Of a DNA stretch of 17,787 nt, positions 6,433 through 14,496 are shown piece after piece (the stretch's first letter is position 1; each line of letters opens with the position of its first letter). The translations under genes and the position numbers were made by a program. Origin of the DNA: a bacterium (lineage in GTDB: Bacteria > UBP13 > UBA5359); assembly GCA_028685295.1 (NCBI GenBank), contig JAQUEL010000039.1, forward strand, positions 1 to 17,787, in the 5' to 3' direction. Below the pieces are notes generated by a model, which did no database searches, was not told the DNA's origin, and saw only the letters and a list, made by a program, of their open reading frames with translations.

Positions 6433-9400
6433 TCACTTTGCTGCCCCGGACTTTCTCTCTCCGGATAGCATTATTATCGCCAGGTCATAAGCCTCCATCT
6501 CTACCGCCAACGAATTTATGCCTCTTCTGTTGAGCTCCCCGCCCAACAGAACCTCGATACCGACAGCCTCCTTGCCGGCCCAGACGGTGAAATCAACTTC
6601 AGCCGTGACACGGTGGTCAAGATGATTGCTCAAGAGCAGATAGTAATTATCATCCTTTCTCAGAAGGGTTCTTTCCACACCGAAAGGACGGACTGTAATA
6701 TTACGCTTTACGCCATTATCCGATAGCAATCTATCCAGATCCTGCAATCCATTCTCATCGCCGGGAAATATCCTCTCTGATAGAGGCGTATCGATCAGAA
6801 GCAGCCCCTGGCCCTTAGTCCACCTTCTGCAGGCAATTGTGCCGATGCCGCCCTTTATAAGCTCTTCAGCAGAAAACCTCTCTTCGCCCTGCACGGCACT
6901 GAAAGCATTAAGAATATACTTGCAGCCGCCGGCTGTCGCTGTCTTGATCTTCTGCAGATCTCTCCTGCTTATAAAGGGAGAGTTTAAATCCATATATACC
7001 TGCCCCTGAGGCAGCCTATCCGGCAGAGCAGTCAGAAATGAGGGCTGGTATCCGGCCTCCTGGAGCAGTTTCAACAGGTATCCCTGGCCACCGGCAAAAC
7101 GGTGAAAATTCTTCTCATCGTATATGGCAGCCTGGCTGAGCCAGGCCAGAACCAGGTTATCAGGCTGGCGTGCCGCTCCTTTAAGCCTTTTGTAATATGG
7201 CTTGAAAAGAGGCCATTCACTGCCATGCAAACCCCTCTCCCATATGACATACGATACACCCAGGGCACCTTCTCCCAGAGCATGCGATAAAGCTCGATTG
7301 CTGGTATCCTTGCCCGGCCCCAGTTCAGATACTTCGGTCATGAACTGCAATCCGTGCTTACGGCATAACGCCCCGAACACAGCTGCTGAAGAACCTTCAA
7401 ACCCGGTGTGCACCGGAAGAACCCCATATTTGGCACAGAGGTCCAGCAGCGTAGCCAGATTATTGCCTTTGAGCGCTCCCTCCGTCAGGCCGCCCCCTAT
7501 TTTAACGTTGATCGGAGTTCGGGAATCTGCCTGCCGGACAGATTGCCACATTTCCTCATACAACGATTCAACCGAATAAATCCGAAAATCCAGAAAGGCC
7601 AGCCACAGAGGATGGCGCGGATTTTTGCTCTGATACTCTCTCTGAGTGGGTTGAAGAACCTCTTCCCAGGAGTCGAACCGCTTTCCGTACAGCTCGGAAG
7701 CCTCTTTTAGAGAGATGCCCCGTTTATCTCTGAGATAAGCACGCCAGGCCTTCTGTGACGGCTCGCTGTAATCATAAAAGCGTGCCGCACATAAAGGATG
7801 GTCGAAACTGCCGTGCAACGGGCCATCGATAGCACCAGCCGTGGGGCTGTAAAGAACCACATTCGGATTATCTCTGTATCTGGCCGCAATTTGTCGCCAG
7901 AGCTGCGGCAGAGCTTCGCGGTTTTTACCCCATAAAGGTGCTGTCATACCGATATCGCCGGCATCCGATAACATTCTCTCTTCCAGCCATTCCGGCAGAT
8001 GCCATCCCGTCACCATAATTTCGAATCGCAAACCGGCCTGGCCGGCCATACTTATCAGATGATCCAAAGAATCCCAGTTATAGCAACCTCTTTTCGGTTC
8101 CAGGTCCCTCCAGTAAAGATCCACTCTGATAAAATCGAAACCGGCATTCTTTATCTCTTTGAGCTTTTTTTCGTTATAGGCTTTGCCCTGATAAAGAGTC
8201 GTCCCATATATCGGCTCCGGATAAGAGGTAAAATTATTCTTGGACAATTGGGGAGGATGAGCACCCATAAAAGCAATGACGACTTCAGCGGCAGAGCCAT
8301 TAGTGCTAAGACTGGCGGTCACCCTGTATGCCCCGGGAGATAGGTCCCTGAGCAGATGCAAATCAATATCGACCGTCGCCGCAGCCTCTTTACTTCCGGC
8401 AAAAACAATCTCTGTCGATTTCTTTAAAACCGGACAGCCGGTGCCGCAATCCACCAGAGACACCACAGCCTCTAGCTTATGTCGATCAGATAAGCCCTTG
8501 CTTGCAGTCAGCTGCACTCTAACGGTTTCGTCCAGATAGAAAAGCTTCTTACTTGTAGTAACGGATAATCGCATATCTTCTTTAGCGGTTTGCTCGATAT
8601 CAGATTGCAAAGCCGCCATCTTCACAGCTCTCTCACCGGTTAAGGCAATTAATCCATAGACACCGCCGGTGCCGTCGGAAATCAAATCGATCGCATCGAT
8701 TTTTTCATCAGGATAAGGATTATTCCAGGCATATACCCAGACGCCTATCTTGCCGGATACGGGATTTCTCCCTGTCCAGCCCAGCCGGGCCTCGGGCAGA
8801 TCGCCCGGAGACCACCAATCACCTATATTTCTGCCGTTACTGAACCGGATACTTTCCTGCCGCCGGCCCTGATAATTTATGACAGCTCTGCCGATCTCGC
8901 CGGAACCCTCTTCAGCCCATCCGGCCGCATGTAGAAAATATAACCGGCCTATCTTTTCATTTACTCTGATCCCATTAATTTGAGAGGGAAAGGACGGACG
9001 CTCTTTCCCTCTCAGGACAAGACAGCTTCGATTGTCATTGCGCTCAGGATCTATTATTTCAAAAGGGACGCCGTCGCATAACAGCCTGCCGCTCTTGAAC
9101 CAGCGCAAATCATTCAGCCCCTGATCCGTCCAGCCGCCTTTTCCATCATCGGCCACCTCATCCTTAAACCCCATGTTAGCATAAGGAACCAAATTTATAG
9201 CAACAAATCGTTCCGGCGCCACGGCAGGCACAGTTCCGGCCGGCGTTGCCGCCGAACTGGAGGCCGAACCTTCAGCAGCAAGCAAATAAAACGAGATATC
9301 ATCAGCAAAGGCTACACCGCCACGCGATACGATTTCAACGGTAGCAAAGAATTCATCAGACCTGGGAGAAAAGATGCAGGAAACCTTCTGCCACTTACTG

Positions 9401-10287
9401 GTGCTGTTTGTTCCTATTAAAATCCCACGATCTTTCAACCAGCCCTTATCGGAATTGAATTTCGATAATCTGGCCTCTACCCGGCCGGTCCCTCCGGTTC
9501 TTATCCAGAGAGAAAGGAGATACCGCCTGCCCGGTTTGATAGCGTTCAGAGAAGACTTGGCTCCCAAACCAGCGGGCGTCACCTTAAGTCCCCTGCCTGC
9601 AGAGCGGCCGGCGCCGGCCGGGGCCTCCGGAACCGAGTTGCCATCAACCGATTGATATAGCAGCCAGCCGGTGGCGCAGCCTCCCTCCTCAAACCCAGGA
9701 TTGCTGATCAGATTATCGCCTTCCGGTATCTGGCCGGCCTTCTCTGTCTGAATCAAGGATATATCATCAATAAAAACCGGTCCGCCATCGCTCCTGATAT
9801 CCACAGCCACGGCAGCAACCTCGGGGTCTGTCGGCATATAATCGCCCTTTATCTCCCTCCATTCCGCCGCATTGCTCTTCCCAACGGCATAATAGCGCTG
9901 CAGCCACTCGCCTTCAGGAGAATATTCCGCCAGACGAATGCTTACATCAGCTCCCGGAGCGCACTTGATCCAAAGGCTGAAGACATACCGGCAGCCCGGT
10001 TCGATCTTGATCCTGTTCCTGCTTCCGGATACCAGACCGCCATTGAGACTCTTAGGGCCATCCTTCTCCAATCGAACGGCATATTCGCCCGAATACTTCA
10101 CCAGATTCTGAACCACCGGTATGCTGTTTCCGTAGAGCTTCCATTCCTCCACGCTGACAGGTGTCTCAAAACCGCCGTTAAGCAAGAGATTCCCCTTCTC
10201 CTGTGCCGCCACCACACCCGAAACGGAAAGAACGCTCCAGACCAACACCAACAGTAGATAAAGACCAACCAGATCTCTTCTCTTCAT
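6433..10287 (-). CDS. Large secreted multidomain GH42-like protein with two carbohydrate-binding-like modules
   Basis: A 1,284-residue secreted protein. Approximate order: signal peptide (1-28); two CBM4/9-like galactose-binding-fold modules (33-180 and 191-336), each opening with N-L-x-x-N-x-G-F-E and closing with F-x-D-D-I-S; a Ser/Ala/Pro linker (337-360); a third beta-sandwich (362-555); an Ig-like segment (570-675); a GH42-like TIM barrel (690-1020); and a C-terminal region resembling GH42 trimerisation and beta domains. GH42 enzymes release terminal beta-galactose or related sugars. Glu985 in FMTEVSE fits the nucleophile, but the acid/base position reads SPTAGAID (814-821) with no Asn-Glu. 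It may therefore be a variant hydrolase or a binding protein. I start it at ATG 10287, with AAGGTGG just upstream, because this removes a 32-residue hydrophilic extension and exposes the signal peptide. Confidence 0.82.
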   Translation of the reverse strand: MKRRDLVGLYLLLVLVWSVLSVSGVVAAQEKGNLLLNGGFETPVSVEEWKLYGNSIPVVQNLVKYSGEYAVRLEKDGPKSLNGGLVSGSRNRIKIEPGCRYVFSLWIKCAPGADVSIRLAEYSPEGEWLQRYYAVGKSNAAEWREIKGDYMPTDPEVAAVAVDIRSDGGPVFIDDISLIQTEKAGQIPEGDNLISNPGFEEGGCATGWLLYQSVDGNSVPEAPAGAGRSAGRGLKVTPAGLGAKSSLNAIKPGRRYLLSLWIRTGGTGRVEARLSKFNSDKGWLKDRGILIGTNSTSKWQKVSCIFSPRSDEFFATVEIVSRGGVAFADDISFYLLAAEGSASSSAATPAGTVPAVAPERFVAINLVPYANMGFKDEVADDGKGGWTDQGLNDLRWFKSGRLLCDGVPFEIIDPERNDNRSCLVLRGKERPSFPSQINGIRVNEKIGRLYFLHAAGWAEEGSGEIGRAVINYQGRRQESIRFSNGRNIGDWWSPGDLPEARLGWTGRNPVSGKIGVWVYAWNNPYPDEKIDAIDLISDGTGGVYGLIALTGERAVKMAALQSDIEQTAKEDMRLSVTTSKKLFYLDETVRVQLTASKGLSDRHKLEAVVSLVDCGTGCPVLKKSTEIVFAGSKEAAATVDIDLHLLRDLSPGAYRVTASLSTNGSAAEVVIAFMGAHPPQLSKNNFTSYPEPIYGTTLYQGKAYNEKKLKEIKNAGFDFIRVDLYWRDLEPKRGCYNWDSLDHLISMAGQAGLRFEIMVTGWHLPEWLEERMLSDAGDIGMTAPLWGKNREALPQLWRQIAARYRDNPNVVLYSPTAGAIDGPLHGSFDHPLCAARFYDYSEPSQKAWRAYLRDKRGISLKEASELYGKRFDSWEEVLQPTQREYQSKNPRHPLWLAFLDFRIYSVESLYEEMWQSVRQADSRTPINVKIGGGLTEGALKGNNLATLLDLCAKYGVLPVHTGFEGSSAAVFGALCRKHGLQFMTEVSELGPGKDTSNRALSHALGEGALGVSYVIWERGLHGSEWPLFKPYYKRLKGAARQPDNLVLAWLSQAAIYDEKNFHRFAGGQGYLLKLLQEAGYQPSFLTALPDRLPQGQVYMDLNSPFISRRDLQKIKTATAGGCKYILNAFSAVQGEERFSAEELIKGGIGTIACRRWTKGQGLLLIDTPLSERIFPGDENGLQDLDRLLSDNGVKRNITVRPFGVERTLLRKDDNYYLLLSNHLDHRVTAEVDFTVWAGKEAVGIEVLLGGELNRRGINSLAVEMEAYDLAIIMLSGERKSGAAK

Positions 10288-10317
10288 AGACCCCACCTTC
10301 CTTCGCACCATAATCAG

Positions 10318-10338
10318 GATATGAATATCGTTCATATC
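10318..10338. promoter_or_regulatory. Perfect 8-bp inverted repeat between pseudopilin and GH42-like gene
   Basis: GATATGAA and TTCATATC flank a 5-base loop in the 64-bp gap between the pseudopilin stop (10352) and the GH42-like start (10287). On the minus-strand mRNA it would form an 8-bp stem about 30 bases before the start codon. No T-run follows, so it is not a classical terminator. It could be a transcript-stabilising or processing hairpin that sets different pilin and enzyme levels, or a protein-binding site. Confidence 0.45.
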
Positions 10339-10351
10339 GACCGGCTGCAAA

Positions 10352-10963
10352 TCAATAAATGAATTTATACTTGGCTTCATCAATCTTTAGCCAGCCGGCT
10401 TTCTTCCAAGCTACATGGCCATCGAAGAAGAGCATGTTGGCGCCATCGCCATGCCTGTTGACCTCATTGCCGACACAGGCGATGGTATTGCCGTCATTAT
10501 CCGTCATCAAAACCTTCTCGCCTGCATTAGTCACATCATCGAGCATTAACGGTGTCGTACGATTTTGAAGCCAGGGATCAGCAGAAAGACGTCGCTGATA
10601 AACATAACTGTTTACTCCGTAGGAATAAGGACGACCTTGCGCGTTGCCGCTGTCGCTGGGGCAATGAAAAAGTTTGCCGTTCATATTGGTGTAATCATAA
10701 TAATCGCTCTCATTACCTTTGAGGCCCACATATCTGGACAGCTTATTATAATAATCCTTTTGCAGAGGCATGCATGAATCCCAATCCTGCGTATACATGG
10801 TCCAGGCCAGCCCCAACTGTTTAAGGTTGCTCTGGCAGGTCGCCTTTCTGGCATTCTCTCTGGCCCTCCCGAACACCGGGAAGAGGATAGCTGCCAAGAT
10901 AGCAATGATTGCTATAACGACTAGCAGTTCAATAAGCGTAAAACCTCTCTGTTTTGATTTCAT
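10352..10963 (-). CDS. Type II/IV pseudopilin with H-x9-DG C-terminal motif (DUF1559-like), second copy
   Basis: A 203-residue prepilin-like protein. It starts with a short basic leader, then [11 protein letters not shown]: prepilin peptidase would cut after Gly7 and methylate Phe8, and the conserved Glu at mature position 5 is present. A hydrophobic helix follows, then a periplasmic domain with [10 protein letters not shown] and MYTQDWD, ending near [12 protein letters not shown], the H-x9-DG motif. Such proteins are G/H-type subunits of type II secretion-like or type IV pilus-like fibres in the inner membrane and periplasm. The start is ATG 10963 with AAAGGAG upstream. The first 36 codons are identical at the DNA level to those of the gene at 13750-14496, while the rest differs completely. 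It lies directly upstream of the GH42-like gene and is probably cotranscribed with it. Confidence 0.93.
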   Translation of the reverse strand: MKSKQRGFTLIELLVVIAIIAILAAILFPVFGRARENARKATCQSNLKQLGLAWTMYTQDWDSCMPLQKDYYNKLSRYVGLKGNESDYYDYTNMNGKLFHCPSDSGNAQGRPYSYGVNSYVYQRRLSADPWLQNRTTPLMLDDVTNAGEKVLMTDNDGNTIACVGNEVNRHGDGANMLFFDGHVAWKKAGWLKIDEAKYKFIY

Positions 10964-11083
10964 CTTTCTTGACTCCTTTACCAATTATTTATATACCGAC
11001 CTGAAACACTAAGTTATAACATAGTGTTTCTCCATGGTATTACTTCTACGCTCTCTCCGGATTTTCCTGCCTGCCGGCTTATT
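10855..11083. repeat. 229-bp direct repeat, copy 1 (promoter, leader and pseudopilin head)
   Basis: This segment matches 14388-14616 at constant offset 3,533 with one difference (T10966 versus C14499, three bases before the ATG). It covers 120 bp upstream of the start codon and 109 bp of coding sequence, including synonymous positions. Homology stops abruptly at both ends: after codon 36 and just beyond a CCTGCCTGCCGGCTTATT segment. It points to recent duplication or ongoing gene conversion. Confidence 0.95.
11003..11030 (-). promoter_or_regulatory. 28-nt palindrome overlapping an extended -10 promoter, copy 1
   Basis: The outer arms GAAACACTA and TAGTGTTTC pair perfectly over 9 bp. Inside them, GTTATAAC is itself a palindrome, separated by one A/A mismatch. 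On the minus strand the right part reads TGTTATAAC (11021-11013), an extended -10 (TGn plus TATAAC). No good -35 is seen, as is common with extended -10 promoters. Transcription would begin near 11006, giving a leader of about 43 nt. The arrangement suits a dimeric repressor or activator binding over the promoter. It would drive the pseudopilin, the GH42-like gene and the genes after them. Confidence 0.6.
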
Positions 11084-11091
11084 CTCACGGA

Positions 11092-13647
11092 TTATTTTTT
11101 CAACATCAGGCCGATATCCTCTTCTTTGTCCGGACAGCTGTTTGCTTCGAAAAGAAGAGCAATCAAAGAGTGCTTCGGCATATTTATAACAACCTCTCTA
11201 TTATCGTTGGAAGGCAAAGCAAATGATCGGATATTAACATCATCCGGACCGGGCCCGGATAGAGCATCGATACGTGATCCATTAAGAATAGAGGCTTTTA
11301 CAGGAAGGTATCTTTTACAGGTAAGCCCCTTGAGGGCCACCAGGGTTTCCTTTGAAGAATTACGTCGTCCTACATTATCAAAACAGATCCGGACCGGCTG
11401 CGACCGCTCCATATCCTTATTGATCAGGATAAGCCCTATCTTCTTTTCATCTGCAGAGCAGCTTGCGTTAGCCGTAATTATTCGAACACCGCGCCTGGTA
11501 ACGGGCGTCCAGGTTGCTACATTTTGATGAAAGACAGCCTCCTGCCCGATTATATGATCATCGGCATCAAGATATTTTACTGCCAGATACGGCAGAGGAT
11601 TCCCAATCTGCCGGATGCAAATATCATCAACCCAAACCGTGCCGCTGATACTGCCCGGCTTCCCATTTACGCCCAGATGGCGTAAAAACACAGCACAACT
11701 TTTCGCCCCATCATCGCTGGCAGTGGTAAACTCCATGCGTATCGGCGTCCAATCCGACTTGCCGGTCACAAAGGGTGAGATGCGGTACATAGTACGATAG
11801 CCTCTTGTATCCTGAACAGATAACCCCACTTCTTGTTTTTCGGGCAAATCAGAGCGCATCATGGCCGTAAGCTCGTAGGTGGTTCCGGGAAATGTAGTAA
11901 AAGTTTGAGATCCATGGTAAATGTTTATATCGCTCTCGCTGTTTAAATCCATCCGCAGGGCCGTCGAACAGTAAAGGCCTTCTCCTGATGACAAAGAAAT
12001 GCTAACGCCCTTCGGAGCACGCAAGTCCCAATACTTACCTGCTTCCGAACCTTCAAAATCACCGCTCTTCAGCAAATTATCGCTATGGATTTCCTTCAAT
12101 ATGCCACTGGTCAGGTAATCATAAAAAAGAGCGTACTTACTCTCTCCGGATATAGCCGCCGCAGCCTCGGCCAGAACAACTTTTCCGGCATCCGCTTGCG
12201 ACAGATAAAAATCCATCCTGCCCTTTGAACCGAGACGCTCGCCTGAAACGTGATCAAGCTTCCAGTTTAGAGGCAACTCCCCTGTAAGACTATTCTCTTC
12301 TGTCAGACAGAAATTCTTAAAAGACAGCCTGCCCTCTCGTCGGGCCTCGCCGGGCAGGATTACTTGAAATCCTATTTTACTGCAAGCCGGCGGAGGCATA
12401 ATCGGTTTTACTTCAGGCTTACTATCCACCTCTTTATCCTGTAGCGGTCCGATTACACCGGTCTCGATATAATACTTCTGGAAGTACTGCTTATATATCT
12501 CAAACACAAGTTGAGCCGGATTCTTACGATATGCAGGGCCAAAACCGGCTATCTGACCCCAAAACTCATTAGCGAAATTCCAATAATTAGCCAGGCCGAT
12601 ATGATTCCTCGGATCTGTGAATACACGTAAAAAATCGCCTACTACCAGCGCCTCTCCCAGTGTAAACCTCCAGGGGCGCTCTTTCTCCACCAAGGTACTG
12701 GCGTTATACTCTGTGATACCCAGCTTTATCCGATCTCTCCGCCCACTGAAAGCAGGATGCTCCTGAATGTAATACATAATCTTTTTAAAATAGGTATCAA
12801 ACCACTCAGTTTGGCTAAGCATGGTACTAAAGGCTTTCTTTGCCTCTGCCTCACCATATTTCCCTTCTCTTGTATATCCGGGATCGCTTGCATAGGCATG
12901 GATTATTACAAAATCAACATCCTTCGCCAGAGCCGGCAGAGCATCCCAGATCCAGGGAGCGTCTGCGATTGCTCCCAGACGTATACTAGGATCAACCTTC
13001 TTCATAGCCCTGCTCACTGCTATAAATTTATCGCAATATTCCTGAACACTCGGCGTCTTTCCTCCATAGCCATGGTCGCCGTGATACGTCTCGTTACCGA
13101 ATTCCCAATACTTTACACCGTAAGGTTCAGCATGGCCATTGGCCGCGCGCCTTTTTCCCCACTTCGAAGACGCCGGTCCATTGAAATATTCGACCTCGGC
13201 AGCAGCATCCTCAGGGGTGCTTTCCCAATAGCTTAAGCCTATAATGGCTTCCGCCTTCGAAGCCTTGCAGACTTTCATAAATTCATCTATTCCGAACAAA
13301 CGCTTGCAATGCGTTGCTTCTGCCAGCTCTCCCGCAGCATTGGCAGGACGTGGCAAGGGTCCTATGAAGCTTTTCCATTGGAAATGATGCAGAATACATC
13401 CGCCGGGATAACGCCATAAGGTTATTCCCGCTTTGCATGCCAAATCAAGCATAGGTTCGACCGGGCAGCGTCGTTGCGGGTCCCAGATACCAAAACCGTT
13501 ATCGCTATAGCAGAGCAGGTTATTGCCAAAGAGCAACGGATTTACCGGGATACGTTCGGCCGCATCAGTTGCTGCAAACGGAACAGCCGCTGCAAGCAGC
13601 ACTGCTGCTAAGACCCGTATAATGCCGACCTTGCTTCTTAGTTGCAT
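11092..13647 (-). CDS. Secreted GH51-like alpha-L-arabinofuranosidase with an internal carbohydrate-binding-like module
   Basis: An 851-residue exported protein. The N-terminal signal peptide (about 1-30, ending near AATDAAE) is followed by a GH51-like TIM barrel. WRYPGGC (about 78-84), the acid/base motif EFGNE with Glu186, and the nucleophile motif LGITEYNA with Glu313 are all present, so the active site looks intact. The family releases arabinofuranosyl units from arabinan, arabinoxylan or arabinogalactan; some members are endoglucanases. A CBM4/9-like module (about 524-681, from NLLKSGDFEG to VWVDDI) sits between the barrel and the last beta segment (about 710-835). I start at ATG 13647, preceded by AGAGG, rather than an upstream in-frame codon, because the signal peptide then begins the protein. 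It lies 102 bases after the pseudopilin stop and is probably cotranscribed. Confidence 0.85.
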   Translation of the reverse strand: MQLRSKVGIIRVLAAVLLAAAVPFAATDAAERIPVNPLLFGNNLLCYSDNGFGIWDPQRRCPVEPMLDLACKAGITLWRYPGGCILHHFQWKSFIGPLPRPANAAGELAEATHCKRLFGIDEFMKVCKASKAEAIIGLSYWESTPEDAAAEVEYFNGPASSKWGKRRAANGHAEPYGVKYWEFGNETYHGDHGYGGKTPSVQEYCDKFIAVSRAMKKVDPSIRLGAIADAPWIWDALPALAKDVDFVIIHAYASDPGYTREGKYGEAEAKKAFSTMLSQTEWFDTYFKKIMYYIQEHPAFSGRRDRIKLGITEYNASTLVEKERPWRFTLGEALVVGDFLRVFTDPRNHIGLANYWNFANEFWGQIAGFGPAYRKNPAQLVFEIYKQYFQKYYIETGVIGPLQDKEVDSKPEVKPIMPPPACSKIGFQVILPGEARREGRLSFKNFCLTEENSLTGELPLNWKLDHVSGERLGSKGRMDFYLSQADAGKVVLAEAAAAISGESKYALFYDYLTSGILKEIHSDNLLKSGDFEGSEAGKYWDLRAPKGVSISLSSGEGLYCSTALRMDLNSESDINIYHGSQTFTTFPGTTYELTAMMRSDLPEKQEVGLSVQDTRGYRTMYRISPFVTGKSDWTPIRMEFTTASDDGAKSCAVFLRHLGVNGKPGSISGTVWVDDICIRQIGNPLPYLAVKYLDADDHIIGQEAVFHQNVATWTPVTRRGVRIITANASCSADEKKIGLILINKDMERSQPVRICFDNVGRRNSSKETLVALKGLTCKRYLPVKASILNGSRIDALSGPGPDDVNIRSFALPSNDNREVVINMPKHSLIALLFEANSCPDKEEDIGLMLKK

Positions 13648-13661
13648 ATGTATCCTCTTTC

Positions 13662-13679
13662 CCGGCTTCCAGATGCCGG
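13662..13679. promoter_or_regulatory. GC-rich inverted repeat just before the GH51-like ribosome binding site
   Basis: CCGGC (13662-13666) and GCCGG (13675-13679) flank 8 bases in the gap between the pseudopilin stop (13750) and the GH51-like start (13647). On the minus-strand transcript the stem would end next to AGAGG. A T-rich run follows only on the plus strand, where no gene is seen. An intercistronic hairpin modulating translation or stability is plausible; a terminator in the gene direction is not. Confidence 0.35.
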
Positions 13680-13749
13680 CTTTTGTTTTGACTATTACGC
13701 CCAATAGCCTCGCACAATACATAACATTACTCTTTGCCGTTGCAAGCTC

Positions 13750-14496
13750 TTACTTTCTATCCCAGTAATTATCAGCTGCGCCTATACTCCAACCCGGTTT
13801 AAAAGGATTGTGCAGATAGGGATTGCTGGCAGATGTCGGAGCAGTGGAATCAGCGCCCGGAACCGGCATAGCCTTGACACTGCCGTCAACCCACAGCACA
13901 TTGGCAGCTCCGCTATGACGCGGCCCGACCTGAGCCGTATAGTAATCCGATCCTCCCGCCTCATAGAAATCGCTGACCATGCAGCAGCCCGTCTTCTTAC
14001 CGTTATAATAAGTATCAACCAGAAGGATAGTTTGTGAAGGATTAACGATATCGCTCATACAGACAGAAGCTCCGAATTTTGAGCCGCCGTATCTGGCATT
14101 GCTGCCGAGGTGTCGCCAGTTGTATCCATAATCAACTCTTGACCATCGCCAGTTATCCATTGTATAGTTACCCGGGTTCACAAAGGTGTTCTCCTTCGTC
14201 TGGCTTGATGATGGGCAGAAGAAGATGCCTCCTTCTGCATACTTACCTTTAACCAACATTCCGGTCCAGTAAATCTCCGTACCTTCAAGCTGCTGAGGTG
14301 GAAACTGTTCATCATAATCCTGAATATACATATTAAAAGAAAGACCCAGTTGCTTCAGATTGCTTATGCAATTGGCAGATCTGGCGCTCTCTCTGGCCCT
14401 CCCGAACACCGGGAAGAGGATAGCTGCCAAGATAGCAATGATTGCTATAACGACTAGCAGTTCAATAAGCGTAAAACCTCTCTGTTTTGATTTCAT
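13750..14496 (-). CDS. Type II/IV pseudopilin with H-x9-DG C-terminal motif (DUF1559-like), first copy
   Basis: A 248-residue prepilin-like protein. The leader and hydrophobic segment ([11 protein letters not shown], cleavage after Gly7, Glu at mature position 5) are identical to those of the gene at 10352-10963 through residue 36. The periplasmic part then diverges: [24 protein letters not shown], a central region rich in Gly, Tyr and Asn, and [12 protein letters not shown], the H-x9-DG motif. It should be inserted in the inner membrane and processed by prepilin peptidase into a pilus- or type II-like fibre. ATG 14496 is used, with AAAGGAG upstream and the start nine bases beyond it. It is the first gene after promoter copy 2 and precedes the GH51-like gene. 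Confidence 0.93.
   Translation of the reverse strand: MKSKQRGFTLIELLVVIAIIAILAAILFPVFGRARESARSANCISNLKQLGLSFNMYIQDYDEQFPPQQLEGTEIYWTGMLVKGKYAEGGIFFCPSSSQTKENTFVNPGNYTMDNWRWSRVDYGYNWRHLGSNARYGGSKFGASVCMSDIVNPSQTILLVDTYYNGKKTGCCMVSDFYEAGGSDYYTAQVGPRHSGAANVLWVDGSVKAMPVPGADSTAPTSASNPYLHNPFKPGWSIGAADNYWDRK

Noticed and set aside
5484-6533. Two adjacent plus-strand open frames of 174 codons each, opposite the lipoprotein gene
   Set aside because: They are antisense to a clear solute-binding protein, have no family likeness or convincing ribosome binding site, and look like frame shadows.
10288-10383. A 32-residue N-terminal extension of the GH42-like protein that overlaps the pseudopilin gene
   Set aside because: The extension is hydrophilic and would bury the signal peptide, while ATG 10287 has a good ribosome binding site.
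10964-11091. A 229-bp repeat as an insertion sequence or integron attachment site
   Set aside because: It has no transposase, no terminal inverted repeats at its boundaries and no target duplication, and it contains part of a coding region in frame.
12757-13236. Plus-strand open frame of 159 codons opposite the GH51-like catalytic domain
   Set aside because: The minus-strand frame here encodes the Gly-Asn-Glu acid/base motif, and the plus frame resembles no protein.
13662-13700. An intrinsic terminator at the hairpin with T-rich flank
   Set aside because: The T-rich flank follows the hairpin only on the plus strand, where there is no gene to terminate.
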